Shown piece after piece: positions 47,426 to 54,335 of a DNA stretch of 54,335 nt. Position 1 is the stretch's first letter. The number at the start of each line of letters is the position of its first letter. The stretch covers positions 1 to 54,335 of the forward strand of contig JASBTM010000007.1 of assembly GCA_030148425.1 (NCBI GenBank), read 5' to 3'. The notes below the pieces were generated by a model, which was given only the letters and a program-made list of their open reading frames with translations, had not been told where the DNA came from and did no database searches. The translations under genes and the position numbers were made by a program. The stretch comes from Hyphomicrobium sp. (GTDB lineage Bacteria; Pseudomonadota; Alphaproteobacteria; Rhizobiales; Hyphomicrobiaceae).

Positions 47426-48007
47426 TCAGAAGATGTATTTGACGGCTACGAAGCCGCCGACCAACAACACCAAAAACGCGGTCATCACCATTCCCAGCCG
47501 CTTCTCGATGAAGGCCCGGATCGGCTCGCCGAAGAAATATAAGAGCCCTGCAACCAGATAGAAGCGCATTGCACGCGCGATGATGCTCGCCCCGATGAAC
47601 GCCAACAGGTTCATCTTCCCGACGCCCGCCGCGATCGTCACGACCTTATAGGGGATCGGCGTCATGCCCTTGATGATAACGGCTTCGACCCCGTACTCCT
47701 GCACGAACGTCATGAAGCTATCGAGCGCGTGCTCGCGCCCATAAAATTTCAAGATCGGCAGTCCGACGGTATCGTAGAGGTAATAGCCGATGGCATACCC
47801 GAGAATGCCGCCGATAACGGATGCCACGGTCGCGATCGTCGCGTACCACCAGGCTTTGCGGCGATCGCTGAGGATCATCGGTATGAGCATGATGTCGGGT
47901 GGGATCGGAAAGAACGAGCTTTCAGCGAACGAGACGGCGCCAAGCGCCCACGGGGCCTCTTTGCTGGCCGCCGTTCGCATCGTCCAATTGTAAAGACCCC
48001 GAAGCAT
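47426..48007 (-). CDS. YqaA/DedA family membrane protein
   Basis: A SNARE-associated (DedA-like) membrane protein, a family connected with undecaprenyl phosphate or lipid flipping. The 193-residue protein shows 'AVSFAESSFFPIPPDIMLIPMIL', 'ATVASVIGGILGYAIGYYL', 'IIKGMTPIPYKVVTIAAGVGKMNLLAFIGASIIARAMRFYLVAGLLYFFG' with the family G-x-x-P/R motif. It sits 9 bases downstream of hemW and 13 bases upstream of dsbB, the usual pairing with dsbB. Confidence 0.9.
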   Translation of the reverse strand: MLRGLYNWTMRTAASKEAPWALGAVSFAESSFFPIPPDIMLIPMILSDRRKAWWYATIATVASVIGGILGYAIGYYLYDTVGLPILKFYGREHALDSFMTFVQEYGVEAVIIKGMTPIPYKVVTIAAGVGKMNLLAFIGASIIARAMRFYLVAGLLYFFGEPIRAFIEKRLGMVMTAFLVLLVGGFVAVKYIF

Positions 48008-48016
48008 TGGCGCTGA

Positions 48017-49318
48017 TTACCCGGCCGCTTTTAGATTGTCTATGCGGTCCACTTGCTGAAAACTATTCGATAGCTTTGCGACAACAGCGTTAAGAACCAG
48101 TCGCCCCCTCGGCGTCACGCGGATGCGATCCGTCGGCCGGTGCGTCGTTTCCGGACGAAGCCCTGGCCCGGCGCAAGCGAGGATCTCGTCGAATTCGTTC
48201 CGCCGCCAGTCGCCGGAATGACGTTCGCTCGCCGGGGCTCCCGACCGCAACAGACCGAGTTCGTTAAGTTCGGCAATGGCCGCCGTGCTGGGAAGAACAC
48301 CGCCAAGCGCAGCCAAACGCGTAAGATCGACGCCCTCAGCAAGCCGTAGACCCATCAGGAGCAATTCGTCGGCCTGTTCCTCGCGACCAAGCGCTGCCAG
48401 ATCGGTGAAGCCGTTGCCGTCTGTTTCGACCCGTGCGAGCCACGCCTCGGGATTGCGCTCGGCGATTGTCGCTTCGCGCTTCCCGTCCGCGACGATGCGC
48501 CCATGCGCACCAGGTCCGATGCCCGCGTACTCGCCGTACCGCCAGTAAAGAAGATTGTGCCGGCTCTCCTGGCTGGGGCGCGCATAATTCGAAACCTCAT
48601 ATGCCGCGAGCCCGCGCGAAGCCGTCAGCTCTTCCGTGATTTCGTAGAGAGAGCCCGCGTCGTAATCATCGGGAATGATGAGCTTCCCTGCCGCATGAAG
48701 CGCAGCATACGGCGTATCGGGCTCAATGGTCAGCTGATAGAGCGAGAGGTGATCGCCCGCGAGATCGAGCGCCTCGGCCAGCTCGGTCCGCCACGCTTCG
48801 GCCGTCTGCCCTGGCCGCGCATAAATGAGATCGAACGAAAACCGATCGAACGTCTCGCGCGCAACGCCGAGCGCGCTCTTGGCTTCCGCGACGCTGTGAA
48901 TGCGCCCGAGCTTGCGCAGCTCTTCGTCGCGCAACGACTGCACGCCAATCGAGACGCGATTGACGCCGGCGCCGCGAAAACCGCGAAACCGCGCCGCTTC
49001 CACGCTTCCCGGATTAGCTTCGAGCGTGATCTCGGCATCACGCGCAATGCCCCAGCGTTTCGCGATGTGCTCGAGAATACCCGCCACCGTCGAAGCTTGC
49101 ATCAGCGACGGCGTCCCGCCTCCGAAGAACACGCTGGTTGCGGTGCGCGAACCGATGCGGTCGGCTACCCAATCGATCTCACTCTTGTAGGCGGCTAGAA
49201 ACCGTTCTTCATCCCAGCCCTTGTGGCGCACATGGCTGTTGAAGTCGCAATACGGGCACTTCTGCGCGCAGAACGGCCAATGCACATAAACGCCGAAGGT
49301 GGTGTCGGGATCAGTCAT
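48017..49318 (-). CDS. hemW: Radical SAM protein HemW (haem chaperone)
   Basis: HemW is a radical SAM protein resembling HemN that binds and transfers haem. The 433-residue protein has the 4Fe-4S motif Cys17-X3-Cys21-X2-Cys24 ('[15 protein letters not shown]'), '[10 protein letters not shown]', and the HemW-typical '[23 protein letters not shown]'. The C-terminal winged-helix domain is present. It overlaps the rdgB stop by 8 bases. In alphaproteobacteria it is often annotated as coproporphyrinogen oxidase, but the HNxxYW motif points to HemW. Confidence 0.93.
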   Translation of the reverse strand: MTDPDTTFGVYVHWPFCAQKCPYCDFNSHVRHKGWDEERFLAAYKSEIDWVADRIGSRTATSVFFGGGTPSLMQASTVAGILEHIAKRWGIARDAEITLEANPGSVEAARFRGFRGAGVNRVSIGVQSLRDEELRKLGRIHSVAEAKSALGVARETFDRFSFDLIYARPGQTAEAWRTELAEALDLAGDHLSLYQLTIEPDTPYAALHAAGKLIIPDDYDAGSLYEITEELTASRGLAAYEVSNYARPSQESRHNLLYWRYGEYAGIGPGAHGRIVADGKREATIAERNPEAWLARVETDGNGFTDLAALGREEQADELLLMGLRLAEGVDLTRLAALGGVLPSTAAIAELNELGLLRSGAPASERHSGDWRRNEFDEILACAGPGLRPETTHRPTDRIRVTPRGRLVLNAVVAKLSNSFQQVDRIDNLKAAG

Positions 49319-50189
49319 GATCGCTCGCGGCCAGCAGCGCCTTGGCTAAGAGACGCCAGGCAGGCTCGTCGTTCGCCGGCAAATTGGCAAGCTGCCAACC
49401 CAGCGCCTCAAGAAAAGTGTCGAGCGTCTCGGCTTTCCACTCTCCTCGGTGGGCAACAAGATCGGCTTTGAGACGATCGACGAACGTCGCGGCCTCGGCT
49501 CGCGTCGAAAGGCTCGCCGCCGCAGCGGAAAGTGCAGCAAGGTCGCGGCCCGGCCCAGTATTGACTGCCTCTGTCGTCAAATGATCGAGCATCGCAACCT
49601 TGAACGCCGCGAACGCCCGCGTCCGATGTGAATTCGCGTACTTCTCGGCTGGCTCCATCTCCCCATAGGTTCGGGTTTCGCCATCCGGCACGAACATCGG
49701 GTCGTAGCCAAAGCCGTTGCCACCACGCGGCGGCCAGACAAGATGGCCGAACACCTTGCCTTCGAAAATCTTCACGTCGCCGTTGGGCCAGGCGAGGCAC
49801 AATACCGAAATGAAATTCGCTCGCGGTCCGCCCTCGATCCAACCGTTGCGAGCGGTTATCTCGCCGGCCACCGTGTGCATCGCTAAACCGAAATCCTTGC
49901 CCGGCCCCGCCCAGCGCGCCGAGTAGATTCCGGGTGCCCCGTCGAGACACGCGACTTCAAGACCGGAGTCGTCCGCGAGCGCGGGAAGCCCCGAGCCGTG
50001 CGCCGCCGCAACCGCTTTCAGCTGCGCGTTACCCGCAAACGTCGTCTCCGTCTCCTCGGGCTCGGCGAGCCCCAATTCGCCAGCGGAAACCGCGTCGAGA
50101 CCGTAAGGCTGGATGAGCTGGTTGATTTCCCACACCTTGCCGGGATTGTGGCTCGCGACCACGAGCTTCATGCCTCTCGAAAGCTGCAT
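49311..50189 (-). CDS. rdgB: XTP/dITP diphosphatase with a C-terminal extra domain
   Basis: RdgB hydrolyses non-canonical purine nucleotides such as dITP and XTP, keeping them out of DNA. Residues 8-205 contain '[18 protein letters not shown]', 'ADDSGLEV', '[12 protein letters not shown]' and the terminal '[11 protein letters not shown]'. The family normally ends near here (about 200 residues). This protein continues to 292 with a separate alpha-helical segment (about 228-289) '[15 protein letters not shown]...[19 protein letters not shown]...[14 protein letters not shown]', which resembles the DUF7660 pattern. The start at 50189 overlaps the VOC stop (TAATG) and follows GGGGGA. Confidence 0.92.
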   Translation of the reverse strand: MQLSRGMKLVVASHNPGKVWEINQLIQPYGLDAVSAGELGLAEPEETETTFAGNAQLKAVAAAHGSGLPALADDSGLEVACLDGAPGIYSARWAGPGKDFGLAMHTVAGEITARNGWIEGGPRANFISVLCLAWPNGDVKIFEGKVFGHLVWPPRGGNGFGYDPMFVPDGETRTYGEMEPAEKYANSHRTRAFAAFKVAMLDHLTTEAVNTGPGRDLAALSAAAASLSTRAEAATFVDRLKADLVAHRGEWKAETLDTFLEALGWQLANLPANDEPAWRLLAKALLAASDHD

Positions 50190-50623
50190 TACGCGATCCC
50201 CCAGATGCGCGGCTCGGCGAACTCAAGGCAATTCCCAGCCGGATCGCGAAAATAGATCGATCGGCCGCCGCGTGGCCATTCGAAGTCTGCTTCAATTGGA
50301 ACATCGAGCGCATCGAGCCGCGCGCGCCATGCCGCGATGTCTTCAGCGGTCGCCCGAAAGCAGACATGCCCTTCGCCAGTCGCGCCATGTGGAGGCACAG
50401 GAAGCGCGCCTTCGGCAGGCGGGATACGAGTTGCATCGGAATTGAAAATCAAAAGCATCTGCGGTCCATAACGATAGAAGATGTGCCGTCCGGCGACGGC
50501 CGCAAACGGTTCGAGCCCAAGCACGCGGCGATAAAATTCTTCGGTCGCCTTAAGATCGCGGGCGTAAAGGACCGTTTCAAGAATGCCGAGCGGCTTCGGC
50601 GGCGAAGTCAAATCGACGCCCAT
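50189..50623 (-). CDS. VOC (glyoxalase/bleomycin-resistance) family protein
   Basis: A 144-residue single-domain VOC protein with beta-alpha-beta-beta-beta repeats: '[21 protein letters not shown]', and the C-terminal '[17 protein letters not shown]' with the metal-binding Glu near the end. A His in 'GEGHVCFRA' is another likely ligand. It could be a glyoxalase, dioxygenase or antibiotic-binding protein; the substrate cannot be told. It overlaps the DUF1772 gene by 16 bases and is followed directly by rdgB (shared base), so it belongs to this tight operon. Confidence 0.88.
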   Translation of the reverse strand: MGVDLTSPPKPLGILETVLYARDLKATEEFYRRVLGLEPFAAVAGRHIFYRYGPQMLLIFNSDATRIPPAEGALPVPPHGATGEGHVCFRATAEDIAAWRARLDALDVPIEADFEWPRGGRSIYFRDPAGNCLEFAEPRIWGIA

Positions 50624-51033
50624 AGGAACAATCCCAGGCTGAATGCCCCAAGCCCACAGCGAACGCCGTGAAGCATTCCCCAGCGCTCAACGAGCCCGCG
50701 CGTCTCTTCGTTGGCGCGCTCAAGCGGCGTCTCTTCCAGCTTTTTGTTCACCGGCATGATCGCGAAGATAGTGAACGGCCAGTTGGCGAGTAGCGCAGCG
50801 CCGCCAGCAAGCCAGATCACATGGCCCGTCACCATCCATTCGAGCGCGCCGAGAATAAATCCAATGACCGCCAGCGACGCCTGCATCTGGAAGCCGCGCG
50901 CATAGCTCGGCTTCCATTCCGCCAGCATCGACGCGTCGTCGAGTGAAAGCCGCGCCGGTTGTTCCGCCCATGAGACGTAAATCGCCGCGCCTGTGAAAAG
51001 CGCGGCGACTGCAAGGGCGAAAGGTCCGAACAT
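50608..51033 (-). CDS. DUF1772 membrane protein
   Basis: A 141-residue protein with four hydrophobic helices ('GPFALAVAALFTGAAIYVSW', 'MQASLAVIGFILGALEWMV', 'GHVIWLAGGAALLANWPFTIFAIMPVN' and '[21 protein letters not shown]'). It shows the DUF1772 hallmark 'WPFT...PVNKKL' with 'RWGMLHGVR' near the end. Related to anthrone oxygenases by family only; the function is unknown. It is the first gene of the packed DUF1772-VOC-rdgB-hemW run and starts 22 bases after the rph stop. Confidence 0.85.
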   Translation of the reverse strand: MFGPFALAVAALFTGAAIYVSWAEQPARLSLDDASMLAEWKPSYARGFQMQASLAVIGFILGALEWMVTGHVIWLAGGAALLANWPFTIFAIMPVNKKLEETPLERANEETRGLVERWGMLHGVRCGLGAFSLGLFLWASI

Positions 51034-51055
51034 GGCCTCTATCCTTCGTAACGGT

Positions 51056-51769
51056 TCAGGCGACCGTCAGCTTCTGCAGCTGGACGAGTTCGCCGATCCC
51101 CTTCTTGGCGAGCCCCATCAACTCGGTGAAACGCTCTTCGGTGAAGGGCGTCGTCTCGGCCGTGCCCTGGATCTCGACGATACCGCCCGATCCCGTCATG
51201 ACGAAATTCGAATCGGCGTCCGCATTGCTGTCCTCGGCGTAGTCGAGGTCGAGCACCGGCTCTCCCTTGTAGAGACCACAAGAGACGGCAGCGACATGGT
51301 CGCGGAGCACCGTGTCCTTCACCATGTCGCGCATTTTCATCCACTGGATGCAATCGTGAAGAGCCACCCAGGCACCTGTGATGGATGCCGTACGCGTCCC
51401 GCCGTCGGCCTGGATGACGTCGCAATCGACCGTGATCTGCCGTTCGCCAAGTTTCGTCAGATCGACGACGGCGCGCAGCGCCCGTCCGACCAGCCGTTGA
51501 ATTTCCTGTGTCCGTCCGGAGGGATGACCGCTCGTCACCTCGCGGCGATTGCGATCATGCGTCGAACGCGGCAGCATCGCATATTCGGCCGTAACCCAGC
51601 CGCGGCCTTGTCCCTTCAGCCATTGCGGGAGGCGCTCTTCCAAGCTCGCCGTGCAAAGAACATGGGTATCGCCGAATTTGATAAGGCACGAGCCTTCGGC
51701 ATATTTGGAAACGGCGCGCTCGATGGAGACGCGGCGCAACTCGTCTGGCTTGCGTTTGGAAGGTCGCAT
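51056..51769 (-). CDS. rph: Ribonuclease PH
   Basis: RNase PH trims the 3' ends of tRNA precursors by phosphorolysis. The 237-residue protein has '[76 protein letters not shown]' and '[16 protein letters not shown]'-like '[17 protein letters not shown]', plus the Asp-rich '[26 protein letters not shown]'. It is divergent from hrcA, as in many alphaproteobacteria. Confidence 0.96.
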   Translation of the reverse strand: MRPSKRKPDELRRVSIERAVSKYAEGSCLIKFGDTHVLCTASLEERLPQWLKGQGRGWVTAEYAMLPRSTHDRNRREVTSGHPSGRTQEIQRLVGRALRAVVDLTKLGERQITVDCDVIQADGGTRTASITGAWVALHDCIQWMKMRDMVKDTVLRDHVAAVSCGLYKGEPVLDLDYAEDSNADADSNFVMTGSGGIVEIQGTAETTPFTEERFTELMGLAKKGIGELVQLQKLTVA

Positions 51770-51900
51770 GGGTTCCCTGGGTTGTTGGTATTTCGGCCGC
51801 GACCCTAATGAAGGGTCCCCCGGCCTTCAACCGTAAACCAGGGCGAAACAGCCTAGCCCCACCTGCACTATTTGACGTAGAGGCCAGTCATTCATAGATT

Positions 51901-52998
51901 TTGGCCGTGAACACAGAAGAGCAAATCGTGGCGGCGCCCCTTCTCGACGGCCGGACCCAGCTGCAAAAGCTTAACGAACGCTCGCGGACGATCCTGCGGC
52001 GTATCGTCGAAAGCTACCTGGCGACCGGCGAGCCGGTCGGTTCCCGCAATCTGGCGCGGGCTCTCCCGATTGCCTTGTCTCCGGCCTCGATCCGCAACGT
52101 CATGTCGGATCTCGAGCAGCTTGGGCTCATCATCGCCCCCCATACGTCGGCCGGACGCCTCCCGACCCAGCTTGGCCTCAGGCTGTTTGTCGATGGCCTT
52201 CTGGAGGTCGGCGACATCACTCCGGAAGAACGCCGCCAGATCGAAGCGCAAATCGCCGTCCGGCGCGAGAAGTCCATCGAGCAGCTGTTGACCGAGGCCG
52301 GGGAGCTGATGTCGGGCCTGTCCCACTGCGCCGGCGTCGTACTTGCCGAAAAGCAGGTCGCCCGCCTTCGCCATATCGAGTTCGTGCCGCTCGAGCCGGG
52401 CCGCGGCCTCGTAATCCTGGTCGATGAAGACCAGAACGTCGAAAACCGCATCATCAACCTGCCCGAAGGCTTGCCGCCGTCGGCGCTGCAGGAAGCATCG
52501 AACTATCTTAACACCCACCTGCGCGGGCTGACTCTCGCCGAAGCCAAGGCCGAGATCGAGAAATCGTTAGGCGCCGCCAAGGCCGAGCTCGATCAGCTGA
52601 CCCAGAAAGTCATCCATGCCGGGCTGGCGGAGTGGTCGGGCGTCTCCGACGACCGCAAGAGCTTGATCGTGCGCGGGCAGAGCAATCTCCTGAAGGACCT
52701 GACCGCCGCCGAAGACCTGGAGCGCATCCGCCAGCTCTTTGACGCCTTCGAATCCAAGCAGGATATCGTCGAGTTGCTTGGCGCGTCAGAGACCGCGGAA
52801 GGCGTCCGCATCTTCATCGGCTCGGAAAACAAGCTGTTCTCGCTCTCCGGATCATCGTTGATTGTTGCCCCATTCCGGGACCAGACGCGCCATGTCGTCG
52901 GCGTCTTGGGCGTAATCGGACCGACGCGACTTAATTATGCGCGAATAATTCCCATGGTCGACTATACCGCGAAGCTCATGAGCCGACTGATCGGGTGA
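51901..52998 (+). CDS. hrcA: Heat-inducible transcription repressor HrcA
   Basis: HrcA represses heat-shock genes by binding CIRCE elements and needs GroE to fold. The protein has an N-terminal winged helix ('[32 protein letters not shown]...[19 protein letters not shown]...[19 protein letters not shown]'), then the GAF-like and dimerisation domains. The start is uncertain: TTG 51901 and GTG 51907 lack a site, while GTG 51928 follows AGAAGAG. It leads to grpE and dnaK. I saw no CIRCE element in the window. Confidence 0.94.
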   Translation: MAVNTEEQIVAAPLLDGRTQLQKLNERSRTILRRIVESYLATGEPVGSRNLARALPIALSPASIRNVMSDLEQLGLIIAPHTSAGRLPTQLGLRLFVDGLLEVGDITPEERRQIEAQIAVRREKSIEQLLTEAGELMSGLSHCAGVVLAEKQVARLRHIEFVPLEPGRGLVILVDEDQNVENRIINLPEGLPPSALQEASNYLNTHLRGLTLAEAKAEIEKSLGAAKAELDQLTQKVIHAGLAEWSGVSDDRKSLIVRGQSNLLKDLTAAEDLERIRQLFDAFESKQDIVELLGASETAEGVRIFIGSENKLFSLSGSSLIVAPFRDQTRHVVGVLGVIGPTRLNYARIIPMVDYTAKLMSRLIG

Positions 52999-53141
52999 TC
53001 TGATCGGCTGAGCGATGCATAAACGCCCGATGCCCGTTCCCTCGGGGGCACGGACCCTGAACCGCCTTGATTTTTACCGCCTAGCGGCCGATATCCCGGC
53101 ACCGGATTTTTTTGGCAATAACGACTGCAGCGAAGAGAACA

Positions 53142-53786
53142 ATGAGCGACGACAAGAAGCCCTTCGACGAAACCGCCCAAGCGACGTCTGCCGCAGCGGC
53201 CTCTGAAACGGGGGAGGTTGGCATCGATCAGCTCAAGGCGATGATTGCCGCCCTCCAGGGCGATCTTGAGAAGAAGACGGCCGAGGTCGCCGCCAAGCAG
53301 GACCAATTTCTGCGCGCCGTGGCCGAGACGGAAAACGTCCGCCGCCGCCTGGAAAAGGAAAAGGAAGAGACCGCGAAATACGCGATAACCAAGTTCGCAA
53401 AGGATATTTTGACGGTTGGCGACAACTTCGAGCGCGCCATTGCTGCCGTGCCCAAGGAAGCCGTCGAGACTGATCCGGCGCTGAAAACACTGGTCGAGGG
53501 CGTGACGCTCGCGGAGCGCGATTTTAAGACCGCGCTGGAGCGTCATGGCGTCCGCGTGGTCGACCCAGCCGGTCAACCCTTCAATCCTCATCACCACCAG
53601 GCCGTCATGGAACAGGAGAACGCCACGGTCCCCTCCGGGACGGTGCTGCAGGTCTACCAGGTCGGCTACATGATCGATGATCGTAACCTCCGCCCCGCAA
53701 TGGTCGTCGTCTCGCGCGGCGGCCCGAAACCCGGCAAACCGGACGAGGTGAGCCCCGAAGAGCCGCAGGAACCGCTGACGGACTAA
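53142..53786 (+). CDS. grpE: Nucleotide exchange factor GrpE
   Basis: GrpE is the ADP/ATP exchange factor and thermosensor of DnaK. The 214-residue protein has a long N-terminal coiled coil (about residues 30-90, 'DQLKAMIAALQGDLEKKTAEVAAKQDQFLRAVAETENVRRRLEKEKEETA'-type pattern). The C-terminal beta domain has 'PFNPHHHQAVMEQENATVPSGTVLQVYQVGYMIDDRNLRPAMVVVS'. ATG at 53142 follows GAAGAGA. It lies between hrcA and dnaK. Confidence 0.96.
   Translation: MSDDKKPFDETAQATSAAAASETGEVGIDQLKAMIAALQGDLEKKTAEVAAKQDQFLRAVAETENVRRRLEKEKEETAKYAITKFAKDILTVGDNFERAIAAVPKEAVETDPALKTLVEGVTLAERDFKTALERHGVRVVDPAGQPFNPHHHQAVMEQENATVPSGTVLQVYQVGYMIDDRNLRPAMVVVSRGGPKPGKPDEVSPEEPQEPLTD

Positions 53787-54335
<549 letters not shown>

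Overview
This window reads as a stretch of core chromosome from an alphaproteobacterium of the order Hyphomicrobiales (Rhizobiales). The evidence is gene order: infB-rbfA-truB-rpsO-pnp, then fabI-fabB-fabA next to a divergent irr; a RegB/RegA redox pair; a split ATP synthase operon with only F1 genes (atpHAGDC); and a hemW-rdgB-rph / hrcA-grpE-dnaK block. The DNA is GC-rich with strong third-position GC, which creates long antisense reading frames that are not genes. A Hyphomicrobium-like organism is my best guess, but the sequence alone does not fix the genus. Both ends cut genes: infB lacks its 5' part and dnaK its 3' part.

Layout. Positions 1-6.6 kb hold translation and RNA-turnover genes. 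At 6.7-11.9 kb are a small secreted protein, murI, the unsaturated fatty acid genes and irr. At 12-19 kb are an SH3 protein, a 2-hydroxyacid dehydrogenase, an unusual M50 protease, a ThiF/MoeB-like enzyme, cysK, dut and coaBC. At 19.5-26.5 kb are a solute symporter, glpD, an orphan histidine kinase, tRNA-His and several small unknown genes. At 26.5-33.5 kb one tightly packed minus-strand operon encodes a bo3-type ubiquinol oxidase (cyoABCD), its assembly factor SURF1 and RegB/RegA. At 34.6-40.5 kb is the F1 operon, which carries two extra genes (an Ohr/OsmC peroxidase and a zinc-ribbon protein) and a palindromic repeat. At 41-46 kb are rsmI, yraN, gluQRS, an AlkA-type glycosylase and an HNH nuclease. 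At 46.9-51.8 kb is another packed minus-strand run (DUF1772, VOC, rdgB, hemW, yqaA, dsbB), with rph upstream of it. The window ends with plus-strand hrcA-grpE-dnaK.

How genes work together. The cyo-surf1-regBA operon couples an oxidase to a quinone- and redox-sensing regulator. Ohr lying inside the ATP synthase operon links peroxide defence with respiration. Irr beside fabA marks iron-responsive control. No phage, insertion sequence, CRISPR array or biosynthetic island was seen, and I did not find a clear-cut new multi-gene system. The most unusual items are domain fusions (RdgB with a C-terminal extra domain, SRPBCC-like with M50, DUF4212-like with a symporter), the extra genes in the F1 operon, an AACGC-rich non-coding stretch with a DnaA box, a candidate small RNA upstream of atpH, and a 24-residue membrane peptide.
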